From Deltaproteobacteria bacterium (lineage in GTDB: Bacteria > Desulfobacterota > Desulfobacteria > Desulfobacterales > UBA11574): a stretch of DNA of 7,250 bases. The notes beneath the pieces are model-generated. The model had not been told where the DNA came from. It did no database searches and worked only from the letters and a program-made list of their open reading frames with translations. Made by a program: the position numbers and the translations under genes. This document shows positions 1-6,805 of the stretch, in pieces. The DNA lies in NCBI GenBank assembly GCA_019313025.1, contig JAFDCA010000119.1:1-7250 (forward strand), in the 5' to 3' direction. Each line of letters begins with the position of its first letter. The stretch's first letter is position 1.

Positions 1-374
1 GGTTTTTTGGAGAGTTCCGACAACACCCCCTGTATTTGGTAAAGTTCCGGAAAAAATTTAAAATTTAACGGTTTGACATCATGAACATCGCATTGATTCC
101 CGGAATGGAAAAGGCACGGTTTTTTCATTTTTACCACGAGTTTCATATAGCGGATGTTGTCTTCACATATCACCAAACCCAGATGGCAGTATTGTGAAAA
201 AAGATGAGAAACAGGGATGTTCAGGAATCGACCGAGTTTAATCAGGTCAAAAAGCGTGGCGTCAACAATAATGTCAGCCTTCCGGCATCCGGGTGCGTCA
301 CAATCATTCGGGCACCGGAAATTGCATTCGGTATCGAAAAGATGGTCCTGGTGTTGAAAATATTTATTCAGCAT
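1..374 (-). CDS. YkgJ-like cysteine-cluster (putative Zn/Fe-chelating) protein, 3' end beyond window
   Basis: An open minus-strand frame starts at ATG 374-372 and continues without a stop to the window edge, giving 124 visible residues. Cysteines C17, C21, C25 and C30 form an N-terminal cluster (TECNFRCPNDCDAPGCRKAD). C63 and C70 follow, then a second cluster: PC87LF..C95 followed by VHDVKPLNFKFFP. This spacing and the C-x-VH-x-x-KP-x-x-x-x-FP ending recall the YkgJ/UPF0153 family, whose cysteines are thought to bind zinc, iron or an Fe-S cluster; the exact biochemical role of most members is unknown. The family usually has a cysteine within the KP-x-x-C-[RK]-x-FP stretch; here it is Asn104. 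The start lies inside the end of the perR-like gene (11-base overlap) with no strong ribosome binding site, which suggests translational coupling. The family call rests on motif memory alone. Confidence 0.72.
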   Translation of the reverse strand, partial: MLNKYFQHQDHLFDTECNFRCPNDCDAPGCRKADIIVDATLFDLIKLGRFLNIPVSHLFSQYCHLGLVICEDNIRYMKLVVKMKKPCLFHSGNQCDVHDVKPLNFKFFPELYQIQGVLSELSKK

Positions 375-825
375 GGTTCGGAGCTGCTTTTTTTGAACAT
401 TCAGGACAGAGCCCGGTAAATTCAAGGTTGTGTCCGATAATTTCAAAAACAGTTGCCCCATAAAGATCATTCTCGAGTTGGTTCAATGGTGCTATCGGTG
501 CATCGTCCACTCGGTCACAGCGGACGCAGCGAATATGGTAATGCTTGTTCGTATCCCAGTCATAACGTTTCAAAGCGCCGCTGAGCTCCAATTTCTGGAT
601 TTTACCCATGTTGGCAAGGACTTCAAGGTTCCGATAAACCGTTCCGAGACTGATTCTTGGCATCCGGCGGCGTACCATTTGATAAATTTCATCAGCACTT
701 GGATGAGTATTTTGCTTTAACAGCTCTTCAAGAATTACCTTCCGTTGTCGGGTCATTCTTGTGTTTTTAGATTGCAGCAAATTCTTACCTCTTGTGCGAT
801 AGGTTCTTTTTTGTGTTCCTATCAT
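364..825 (-). CDS. perR: PerR-type Fur-family transcriptional repressor
   Basis: This 153-residue protein has the Fur fold: an N-terminal winged helix with recognition helix SLGTVYRNLEVL (about 59-70), then a metal-binding dimerisation domain. The residues match Bacillus subtilis PerR with a constant offset of +4. Regulatory-metal ligands are H41, D89, H95, H97 and D108 (PerR H37, D85, H91, H93, D104); the structural zinc site is C100, C103, C140 and C143. Asp at the D85 position supports a peroxide-sensing PerR rather than an iron-sensing Fur, and the tail CPECSKK also resembles PerR. PerR proteins bind Fe or Mn, repress peroxide-defence genes, and lose DNA binding when peroxide oxidises the regulatory histidines. 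The start at 825-823 follows AGGA by three bases. A start at Met24 would remove the first part of the winged helix and is less likely. It is divergent from nqrA and overlaps the downstream YkgJ-like gene. Confidence 0.88.
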   Translation of the reverse strand: MIGTQKRTYRTRGKNLLQSKNTRMTRQRKVILEELLKQNTHPSADEIYQMVRRRMPRISLGTVYRNLEVLANMGKIQKLELSGALKRYDWDTNKHYHIRCVRCDRVDDAPIAPLNQLENDLYGATVFEIIGHNLEFTGLCPECSKKAAPNHAE

Positions 826-883
826 ATTTCCTAAGCTGAATAAAAAATTGTGTCAAGAGTGAATGAAACGTATTTATATTGTA

Positions 884-898
884 TCATAATATTTTAAA
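884..898. promoter_or_regulatory. possible PerR-box-like operator
   Basis: TCATAATATTTTAAA matches the Bacillus PerR box TTATAATNATTATAA at 10 of 14 defined positions: six of seven in the left half, four of seven in the right. It lies about 60-75 bases upstream of the perR start, where an autoregulatory site would be plausible. In such AT-rich DNA a match of this quality can arise by chance, and boxes in this lineage may differ from the Bacillus consensus. Confidence 0.22.
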
Positions 899-941
899 CC
901 TTTGGGGGAAAAATATTGCATGAATCAGAAATGATGTTTTA

Positions 942-957
942 CGGTATGAATATTGCT
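942..957 (+). promoter_or_regulatory. candidate promoter for the nqr operon (sigma-54-like -24/-12)
   Basis: CGGTATGAATATTGCT carries the key GG (943-944) and GC (955-956) at the 12-base register of sigma-54 promoters and a perfect TTGCT -12 element, but its -24 element is poor (CGGTAT against TGGCAC). It would place the transcript start near 968, about 46 bases before nqrA. A competing sigma-70 reading of the same DNA uses TTGCTT (953-958), a 17-base spacer and TATGAA (976-981). The sequence does not decide between them. Confidence 0.3.
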
Positions 958-1013
958 TTTTGGGTGATGTTGTTCTATGAATACATGAAACCATTCTACT
1001 ACCAGACGGCCAT

Positions 1014-2357
1014 ATGAATTCCATCCGTATCAGAAAAGGTCATGATATTAAAATTGCCGGAGCACCTTCTTGTGATGTTGAAAAATTGGGGAAGCCAAGC
1101 CGAGTGGCTTTATTGCCGGAAAGAATTCCATTCATAAAGCCTCGATTAAAAGTTAGGGTAGATGATCGGGTGAATGTGGGCTCTCCAGTTTTCGAGGATA
1201 AGCGAAACACCGAATTCGTATTTTTATCACCGGGAGGCGGTCGTATCAGTAAAATCGATTACGGCCCCCGCAGAATCGTCAAAGAGATTGTCATCACTCT
1301 GGATCAAGATGAGGGCTATGAAATATTCCCGATGATCAGCGAGACCCAGTTGGAAGACATCAAAAGGGAAGATTTGGTCCAAATGTTGATTGCCGGAGGA
1401 TTGTGGCCTTTGTTCAGACAACTTCCATTTCGAAATATTCCAAATCCAAAGTCACGCCCTCCGTCGATTATTGTGTGCATGGGTTCCAAAGAACCTTTTC
1501 AACCCGTGCCGGAAGTTTATTTAAAGGACAAAGGTGATCTCTTTGAATTCGGTATTAACATTCTTAAAAAATTGACGAAAACGCTGTTTATCAGTGCATC
1601 TTCAGATCGTAATTTTGTTCAAGACCCATTACATTCCCATGTGACCCATACCTGCGACGGTGTTTATCCGGCAGATGATCCGGGGGTATTGCTCTATTAC
1701 ATTAAAAAACATCCGGATGAAAACCGAGCCTGGTATATCAACGGACAGGACGTACTTCTTTTGGCCATGCTCTTTAAGACCGGGAAATACCCGGTGGATC
1801 GAACGGTGGTTTTGGGCGGATCGCTTGCCAGGGAAAAAAAGCATTTTCAGACTCGGACAGGGGTTCCGTTGAGTCATCTTGCAAACGGTCGTGGGGACAA
1901 TACTCAAAGGGCACGGTATATCGTCGGTGGAATTTTTAAAGGATATACGGCTTCGAAAGACGGATATATGGGGTTTTATGAAACCTCTCTGGTGCTGATT
2001 CCAGAGGGAGACAAAACAGAATTGTTTGGATTTGCCAGACTCGGGTTTAATAAACCCAGCAAGTCCAGAGCCTTTTTATCTGTTTTTAATCCTTCGTTAT
2101 TGCCCTTGGATTGTAATCAGCATGGCGAAGGTCGAGCTTGTGTGAATTGTGGATTTTGCGCAGGGGTTTGTCCGGTGGATATTTTGCCGCAATTTACATA
2201 TAAATCTATCCTGGCGGATGAGATTGAGGAAGCACTCGACCATGGTTTGTTGGATTGTGTTGAATGCGGTCTTTGCACCTATGTGTGTCCGTCCAAAGTG
2301 GCACTGAGCGATGTCTTGAAAAATACCAAAAAGGCATACTTTCTGGAAGAGTTGTAG
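1014..2357 (+). CDS. nqrA: Na+-translocating NADH:quinone reductase subunit A, with RnfC-like dual 4Fe-4S motifs
   Basis: NqrA is the cytoplasmic subunit of Na+-NQR, linked to quinone binding. The 447-residue length equals that of Vibrio NqrA (about 446). The N-terminus (IRIRKGHDIKIAG) and the block GLWPLFRQLPF (129-139) are NqrA hallmarks; the glycine-rich nucleotide-binding loop of RnfC is absent there. WYINGQDV (240-247) and KTELFGFARLGFNK (334-347) also fit. The C-terminus is unusual. C376, C379, C382 and C386 form one CxxCxxCxxxCP motif, and C415, C418, C421 and C425 a second. Canonical NqrA has lost the first motif and keeps only a remnant (CTFVCPGK) of the second, whereas RnfC has both. 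Two 4Fe-4S clusters are therefore predicted. The start matches the family N-terminus within two residues but lacks a clear ribosome binding site. It is the first gene of the operon, with two bases to nqrB. Confidence 0.93.
   Translation: MNSIRIRKGHDIKIAGAPSCDVEKLGKPSRVALLPERIPFIKPRLKVRVDDRVNVGSPVFEDKRNTEFVFLSPGGGRISKIDYGPRRIVKEIVITLDQDEGYEIFPMISETQLEDIKREDLVQMLIAGGLWPLFRQLPFRNIPNPKSRPPSIIVCMGSKEPFQPVPEVYLKDKGDLFEFGINILKKLTKTLFISASSDRNFVQDPLHSHVTHTCDGVYPADDPGVLLYYIKKHPDENRAWYINGQDVLLLAMLFKTGKYPVDRTVVLGGSLAREKKHFQTRTGVPLSHLANGRGDNTQRARYIVGGIFKGYTASKDGYMGFYETSLVLIPEGDKTELFGFARLGFNKPSKSRAFLSVFNPSLLPLDCNQHGEGRACVNCGFCAGVCPVDILPQFTYKSILADEIEEALDHGLLDCVECGLCTYVCPSKVALSDVLKNTKKAYFLEEL
2139..2288 (+). 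other. dual 4Fe-4S ferredoxin-type module inside nqrA
   Basis: Residues 376-425 of NqrA hold CVNCGFCAGVCP and CVECGLCTYVCP, 28 residues apart between the last cysteine of the first motif and the first cysteine of the second. The second is followed by SK, as in RnfC-type proteins. Both motifs have all four cysteines plus the following proline, so both sites look intact. In this family context they predict two cubane clusters near the membrane-facing end of NqrA. Occupancy by iron-sulfur clusters is inferred, not seen. Confidence 0.85.
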
Positions 2358-2359
2358 TT

Positions 2360-3553
2360 ATGAAATTCCTTAAGGATTTTTTCGAAACCAACAGAAAATA
2401 TTTTAGCGAAGGCGGAAGATTCGAAAAGCTTCACCCTTTTTTCGATGCGGTAGAGACATTTTTCTTTATCCCCGGTATTGTTACGAAAACCGAACCCCAC
2501 GTGCGTGACAGCCTGGATCTCAAACGTTTCATGAGCATGGTCATCGTGTCGCTGATTCCACCGCTTTTTTTCGGCATTTATAATACCGGCTACCAGTCGA
2601 ATCTGGCCTCCGGGCTACCCGTGACGTTCATGGCCGTTTCCCTTAAAGGACTCAAAATTGTACTGCCGATCATTATCGTTTCTTATGCCGTGGGATTGGC
2701 ATGGGAAACCCTGTTTGCATCCATTCGAAAACACAAGATCAGCGAAGGTTTTCTGGTTACCGGTTTGTTATTTCCGCTGACACTTCCGCCGACGATTCCG
2801 CTTTGGCAGGTTGCCTTGGGCATTTCTTTCGGCGTGATCTTTGGCAAAGAAGTGTTTGGCGGTACGGGGAGAAATTTTTTGAATCCCGCATTGACCGGAA
2901 GGGCATTTTTATTTTTTGCTTATCCCATGAAAATGAGTGGCGATAAAATCTGGACGGTGGTCAGCGGTGCAAACTACCAAGGGGTTGATACCATCAGTGG
3001 AGCGACGCCCCTTGTGGTTTCAGCAGCTCAGGGAACTGCTGACTTTATAGAATCTTTACTGTTAAAAGCCGGATTTAAGTTTCCTAAACTCTTTTTCGGA
3101 TTATATCCTGGAACCATTGGCGGGACGTCGGCACTTATGTGCCTGGTGGGTGCCCTGTTGCTGATTCTTACGGGCATTGCCAGTTACAGGATCATACTCG
3201 GAGGTATTTTGGGGGTCCTGTTTGCAGCATTTCCCGGATATATCATGGGTCTGATTCACGGTGGGTCTACCGTACCGATGCTTTCAATGAATCCATTTTT
3301 CCACTTGGTAATGGGAGGGGCTGCCTTTGGCATCACTTATATGGCCACGGATCCGGTTTCAGCACCGGGAATGAACATTTCAAGATGGATATACGGTTTT
3401 GCCATCGGTGTCCTGACGGTAATGATACGTATTTTCAATCCGGCATTTCCCGAAGGGATCATGCTGGCCATTCTCTTTATGAACCTGTTTTCACCGCTCC
3501 TGGATCATTTTGAAATCCAGTTCAGGCTGAAAAAAAGGGTGCCGAATGTCTAA
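2360..3553 (+). CDS. nqrB: Na+-translocating NADH:quinone reductase subunit B
   Basis: NqrB is the large integral membrane subunit carrying covalent FMN and riboflavin and central to Na+ translocation. The protein has 397 residues (Vibrio about 415) and many hydrophobic segments, for example around 57-75, 97-117, 130-145, 260-300, 315-330 and 343-380. The flavinylation motif D-T-I-SGAT lies at 210-216, with Thr216 the predicted phosphoester-linked FMN site. Conserved family blocks include FLVTGLLFPLTLPP (131-144), FGGTGRNFLNPALTGRAFLFF (166-186) and MATDPVSAP (328-336). The frame is open upstream to 2264, but ATG 2360 is preferred: it follows GGAAGAG by nine bases, sits two bases after the nqrA stop, and gives the family N-terminus (MKFLKDFFE...FEKLHPFFDAVETF). 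Its last eight bases overlap nqrC. Confidence 0.96.
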   Translation: MKFLKDFFETNRKYFSEGGRFEKLHPFFDAVETFFFIPGIVTKTEPHVRDSLDLKRFMSMVIVSLIPPLFFGIYNTGYQSNLASGLPVTFMAVSLKGLKIVLPIIIVSYAVGLAWETLFASIRKHKISEGFLVTGLLFPLTLPPTIPLWQVALGISFGVIFGKEVFGGTGRNFLNPALTGRAFLFFAYPMKMSGDKIWTVVSGANYQGVDTISGATPLVVSAAQGTADFIESLLLKAGFKFPKLFFGLYPGTIGGTSALMCLVGALLLILTGIASYRIILGGILGVLFAAFPGYIMGLIHGGSTVPMLSMNPFFHLVMGGAAFGITYMATDPVSAPGMNISRWIYGFAIGVLTVMIRIFNPAFPEGIMLAILFMNLFSPLLDHFEIQFRLKKRVPNV

Positions 3554-4241
3554 GTACATCAAGTCCATTTTATTTGCAGCGGTGTTAAGCTTCATTTGCG
3601 GCGGTCTGCTGACCCTGGCATCCACCGGTTTGAGGGAGTATCAGCTCAGGAATATGGCGCTCGATAAAAGTAAAAATATAATAAAAGCCGTTTGTCTGTT
3701 GGATGACCAGAAATCTTATCCCAAAGAGGCCGTCGCACAGCTGTATGCGGATAACATCAGGCAGATGTGGGTCGATGGTGGGGGAAAATTGGTCGAAGAA
3801 AAAAAAGATGAAAGTGACCTGCCGGTTTATCTTTTTTTCCGACAGGAAAAAATACACGCATACATCATACCTGTCCATTCCCGAGGGTTGTGGGGAAAAA
3901 TAGCAGGATATATGGCTCTAAAAAATGACGGAGCCACCATTGCAGGGTTTACCGTCTACGACCACCAGGAAACCCCCGGCCTTGGGGGAGAAATTGAGAA
4001 AAAATGGTTTCAGAAAAATTTTGAAGGCAAAACCATTTTGGATGACCAAGGCACTTTTGTTTCCGTTACCATTGCCAAAGGCGCCGTAAAAGGGCAGATA
4101 CCGGAGAACCGTCAAAAACATTTTGTCGACGGCATCAGCGGCGCAACCATGACTGGAAAATTTTTATCTGCCGGCTTAAAGGAGACACTGAACAAATACG
4201 AACCCCTTTCTGAAAGATTCAGAATGAATGAAATTAAATGA
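3546..4241 (+). CDS. nqrC: Na+-translocating NADH:quinone reductase subunit C (FMN-binding)
   Basis: NqrC passes electrons through a covalently bound FMN on the periplasmic side. The 231-residue protein has one N-terminal membrane anchor (about 7-27) followed by a soluble FMN-binding domain. [12 protein letters not shown] (114-125), [12 protein letters not shown] (139-150) and [12 protein letters not shown] (194-205) are family signatures. Thr201 in SGAT is the predicted FMN attachment site, made by the ApbE flavin transferase, which is not encoded in this window. It is somewhat shorter than Vibrio NqrC (about 257 residues). The start overlaps nqrB by eight bases with AAGGGTG just upstream, and the stop overlaps the nqrD start in an ATGA junction, so the subunits are probably translationally coupled. 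Confidence 0.95.
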   Translation: MSKYIKSILFAAVLSFICGGLLTLASTGLREYQLRNMALDKSKNIIKAVCLLDDQKSYPKEAVAQLYADNIRQMWVDGGGKLVEEKKDESDLPVYLFFRQEKIHAYIIPVHSRGLWGKIAGYMALKNDGATIAGFTVYDHQETPGLGGEIEKKWFQKNFEGKTILDDQGTFVSVTIAKGAVKGQIPENRQKHFVDGISGATMTGKFLSAGLKETLNKYEPLSERFRMNEIK

Positions 4242-4855
4242 AGATAACACGAACCAAAGCCTTTAAGATATTTTTTACGCCCATCTGGGAAAGCAATCCG
4301 ATTTCCGGACAGATTTTAGGGATTTGCTCTGCGCTGGCAGTCACTGTTCAGTTAAAGACCGCCATTGTCATGAGCCTGGCCCTGACCTTTGTTCTGGCCT
4401 GTTCAAACCTGTTGATTTCTTTGATGCGCAAGCATATTCCCAGAAACATCCGCATTATTGTTGAACTTACCGTTATTGCAACATTGGTCATTTTTGCGGA
4501 TCAGGTTCTCAGAGCATTCCTGTATGATGTCAGCAAGCAACTTTCAATTTTCGTGGGACTTATTATTACCAACTGTATTATCCTGGGAAGGGCTGAAACA
4601 TATGCACTAGGGAATCCCCCGTTTCATTCCCTGTTGGACGGTATCGGGAACGGCCTTGGATACAGCCAGATTTTGATAACGGTTGGGGTGCTTCGAGAGC
4701 TTTTTGGCGCAGGAAAGCTTTTTGGATTTCAGGTGATACCCGATGGGTTTTATGCCCTAGGATATGAAAATAATGGGCTTATGGTGTTGGCCCCCGGTGC
4801 GTTTATCGCCATCGGTCTGATCGTGTGGCTTCAGAAAACGGTTGCAAAAGAATAA
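4238..4855 (+). CDS. nqrD: Na+-translocating NADH:quinone reductase subunit D
   Basis: This 205-residue, highly hydrophobic protein of about six membrane helices is the RnfE/NqrD-type half of the inverted NqrD-NqrE pair. Cys30 (in [10 protein letters not shown]) and Cys113 (in [10 protein letters not shown]) correspond to the two NqrD cysteines that, with two from NqrE, hold the intramembrane iron centre passing electrons between NqrF and Nqr[12 protein letters not shown] (132-142) contains Asp134, equivalent to the conserved acidic residue linked to Na+ transport in Vibrio. The ATG overlaps the nqrC stop (ATGA), and the stop directly abuts the nqrE start. Confidence 0.96.
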   Translation: MKITRTKAFKIFFTPIWESNPISGQILGICSALAVTVQLKTAIVMSLALTFVLACSNLLISLMRKHIPRNIRIIVELTVIATLVIFADQVLRAFLYDVSKQLSIFVGLIITNCIILGRAETYALGNPPFHSLLDGIGNGLGYSQILITVGVLRELFGAGKLFGFQVIPDGFYALGYENNGLMVLAPGAFIAIGLIVWLQKTVAKE

Positions 4856-5467
4856 ATGATGGAAAACCTTATCAGCATATTTTTAAATTCCGTTTTTGTC
4901 GGGAATATCCTTTTGGCGTATTTTCTCGGCATGTGTTCTTTTCTTGCGATTTCCAGAAAAATGGAGACCGCCATAGGACTCGGTTTGGCCGTGACGTTTG
5001 TGCTTTCCATTACAACACCGGTAAACTGGCTCGTTTATTATTATCTGCTCGCACCCGGCGCCCTTTCCTGGGCGGGTTTTCCGGGAATTGATCTCAACTT
5101 CTTAAAATTTATTGTCTTTATCGCTGTGATTGCCGCCATTGTTCAGGCATTGGAAATGATTATCGACCGGTATTTACCCCCTTTATACATGGCGCTGGGG
5201 GTCTTTCTTCCACTGATAGCGGTAAACTGTGCCATTTTAGGCGCGTCTTTGTTCATGGTGGAACGGAATTATAACTTTATAGAATCTGTCGTGTACGGTG
5301 CCAGCTCAGGTCTTGGATGGATGCTCGCCATCATTACCATGGCGGGAATTCGAAAAAAGCTACGATACGCCAATGTTCCCAAGGGTCTTGAAAATTTCGG
5401 AATCAGTATGATTATCACCGGTCTTATGGCCATGGCGTTTATGTTGTTTTCGGGGATTACGCTTTAA
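4856..5467 (+). CDS. nqrE: Na+-translocating NADH:quinone reductase subunit E
   Basis: This 203-residue polytopic membrane protein is the RnfA/NqrE-type partner of NqrD. Cys27 (in [14 protein letters not shown]) and Cys125 (in [10 protein letters not shown]) complete the four-cysteine intramembrane iron site. [22 protein letters not shown] (96-117) is a family block and includes Glu100, probably equivalent to the conserved acidic residue linked to Na+ transport. Two ATG codons are adjacent. The first (4856) directly follows the nqrD stop; the second (4859) gives MENLISIF, which better matches the usual family start (MEHYISL). The FVEN of many relatives is FVGN here. Confidence 0.96.
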   Translation: MMENLISIFLNSVFVGNILLAYFLGMCSFLAISRKMETAIGLGLAVTFVLSITTPVNWLVYYYLLAPGALSWAGFPGIDLNFLKFIVFIAVIAAIVQALEMIIDRYLPPLYMALGVFLPLIAVNCAILGASLFMVERNYNFIESVVYGASSGLGWMLAIITMAGIRKKLRYANVPKGLENFGISMIITGLMAMAFMLFSGITL

Positions 5468-5537
5468 CAAGGGTCATGGGTCATGGGTAATAGGGTTATT
5501 TTTTGGCATTTAAACAGGGATTTTAGAGGAATTATCA
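5468..5537 (+). repeat. nqrE-nqrF spacer with tandem GGGTCAT heptamers
   Basis: Two perfect heptamers GGGTCAT (5471-5484) are followed by a one-mismatch copy GGGTAAT (5485-5491) and a looser AGGGTTAT (5492-5499), then a T run (5499-5504). It is the only real gap in an otherwise overlapping operon. Short GGGTCAT-type tandem repeats can expand by slippage. A role in expression is possible but nothing else in the sequence shows it. Confidence 0.6.
5525..5530 (+). promoter_or_regulatory. ribosome binding site fixing the TTG start of nqrF
   Basis: AGAGGA stands seven bases before TTG 5538. No ATG or GTG lies in frame between the upstream stop (TAA, 5511-5513) and this TTG, so the site decides the start. 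Confidence 0.75.
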
Positions 5538-6764
5538 TTGATTTACATTGTTAGCCTGACCGTTTTTTCTTCTATCATCTTCATCCTTGTGGGGCTTCTT
5601 TTGCTGGTGGAAGCCAAAGTCGTTAAAAAGGATGACTGTGATATTGTTATCAATGATGACGAAGAAAAAAGCTTGAAAGTACCCGGCGGCATCACACTTT
5701 TATCCGCGCTTGCCGCCAATGAGATTTATATTCCATCGGCTTGCGGAGGAGGAGGTTCATGCGGGACATGTAAGTGCGTGATAGAAGAGGGTGGAAGAGG
5801 CATTCTGCCCACCGAGCTTGCCCATCTGACCCGACGGGAAAAAAAGGAAAATGTTCGTCTATCCTGTCAGGTCAAGGTCAAAGAAAATATGAATATTCGG
5901 TTGTCGGAAGAAATCTTCAATGTCAAAAAATACGGTGCTACCGTGGTTTCAAACGACAATGTTGCTACATTTATCAAGGAACTGGTACTGAAACTCGATC
6001 CTGGTGAAGAACTTGAATTCAAGGCCGGGGCTTATATACAGATTGATATCCCGGAGTATGAATTTTCATTTTCAGAATTCAGAGCAAGGGTGGCCGAACG
6101 GTTTAGGCCCGACTGGGATGCCTTCAACCTCTGGGGGTTACAGTCAAAGACAGAGGAGCCGATTTTCAGGGCCTATTCCGTGGCAAATCCTCCCAGTGAA
6201 AAAGGAATCTTGGAATTTACGATCCGGATCGCAACCCCACCCCCCGGGGCTACGGAAGCGCCTCCCGGCAAAGGATCCACCTATATCTTTAACCTAAAAC
6301 CCGGGGATCGGGTGACATTAAGCGGACCTTATGGAGACTTTTTTGCAAAGGAAACCGACAGGGAAATGTGTTATGTCGGTGGCGGTGCCGGAATGGCCCC
6401 CTTGAGGTCTCACATTTTTCACCAGCTCAATACGTTAAAGACAAAACGGAAGATTTCGTTCTGGTATGGGGCCCGATCAGAACTGGAACTGTTTTTCGAA
6501 AAAGAATTCAGAGAACTTGAAAAAAAACATGAGAATTTTTCGTTTCACGTGGCGTTATCCCAGCCCAAACCAGAGGACCAATGGGAGGGGATGACCGGTT
6601 ACATCCACCAGTGTCTGTATGATAATTATCTTAATACACATGAAGACCCCACGGAGATTGAATATTATCTCTGCGGTCCGCCGCTGATGATTGACGCCAT
6701 TGAAGACATGCTGGACAACCTTGGCGTAGACCCGGAGATGATCGCCTACGACAAATTTGGTTAA
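5538..6764 (+). CDS. nqrF: Na+-translocating NADH:quinone reductase subunit F (NADH dehydrogenase, FAD/2Fe-2S)
   Basis: NqrF takes electrons from NADH into the pump. Order along its 408 residues: a membrane anchor (about 2-24); a plant-type 2Fe-2S ferredoxin domain (about 34-125) with cluster ligands C69, C75, C78 and C110 in SACGGGGSCGTC...LSCQV; an FAD domain with RAYSVANPP (211-219) and PPGKGSTYIF (242-251); and an NADH domain with VGGGAGMAPLRSHIF (280-294), FWYGARS (308-314) and LCGPP (378-382). It ends in YDKFG, like the DDFG tail of Vibrio NqrF. The length matches the family (about 408). The TTG start is supported by a ribosome binding site and by keeping the full membrane anchor. It is the last gene of the operon; no apbE or nqrM follows. 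Confidence 0.96.
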   Translation: MIYIVSLTVFSSIIFILVGLLLLVEAKVVKKDDCDIVINDDEEKSLKVPGGITLLSALAANEIYIPSACGGGGSCGTCKCVIEEGGRGILPTELAHLTRREKKENVRLSCQVKVKENMNIRLSEEIFNVKKYGATVVSNDNVATFIKELVLKLDPGEELEFKAGAYIQIDIPEYEFSFSEFRARVAERFRPDWDAFNLWGLQSKTEEPIFRAYSVANPPSEKGILEFTIRIATPPPGATEAPPGKGSTYIFNLKPGDRVTLSGPYGDFFAKETDREMCYVGGGAGMAPLRSHIFHQLNTLKTKRKISFWYGARSELELFFEKEFRELEKKHENFSFHVALSQPKPEDQWEGMTGYIHQCLYDNYLNTHEDPTEIEYYLCGPPLMIDAIEDMLDNLGVDPEMIAYDKFG

Positions 6765-6784
6765 ATCCTTTTACTAAACTTCAA

Positions 6785-6804
6785 ATGCACAGAGAATTGT
6801 GCAT
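6785..6804. repeat. inverted repeat 1, ATGCACA / TGTGCAT
   Basis: ATGCACA (6785-6791) and TGTGCAT (6798-6804) are perfect seven-base complementary arms around GAGAAT. It is the left member of a tandem pair. As DNA it could be a protein-binding dyad; as RNA, a short hairpin 21 bases after the nqrF stop. Confidence 0.8.
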
Positions 6805-6805
6805 C

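Larger units (their letters stand above)
826..1013. promoter_or_regulatory. AT-rich divergent intergenic region between perR and nqrA
   Basis: This 188-base spacer must hold the 5' control signals of both the minus-strand perR gene and the plus-strand nqr operon. It is very AT-rich around 865-900 and contains no credible ORF. Candidate elements inside it are listed separately: a weak PerR-box-like sequence and a -24/-12-like sequence. No ribosome binding site of good quality precedes the nqrA start. Confidence 0.6.

Noticed and set aside
204..419. Plus-strand open frame of 71 codons
   Set aside because: It is antisense to the YkgJ-like frame and the end of perR; the minus-strand reading carries the cysteine clusters and explains the DNA better.
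430..720. Plus-strand open frame of 96 codons
   Set aside because: It lies antisense within the perR gene, whose metal ligands and helix-turn-helix are all intact; its translation shows no domain.
828..856. TTGACA on the minus strand (856-851) as the -35 box of perR
   Set aside because: The hexamer is perfect, but the only -10 at a suitable distance is TAGGAA, which overlaps the ribosome binding site and leaves no room for a leader.
1014..2357. Annotation of the first gene as rnfC
   Set aside because: The two Fe-S motifs resemble RnfC, but the N-terminus, the GLWPLFRQLPF block, lack of the RnfC glycine-rich loop, and the neighbouring nqrB-F genes identify NqrA.
2264..2359. N-terminal extension of nqrB from the upstream ATG
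   Set aside because: It would overlap the Fe-S module of nqrA by 94 bases and add residues unlike any NqrB; ATG 2360 has a ribosome binding site and the family N-terminus.
3139..3513. Plus-strand open frame of 124 codons inside nqrB
   Set aside because: It is a shifted-frame shadow; the nqrB frame carries the membrane helices and conserved MATDPVSAP block over the same bases.
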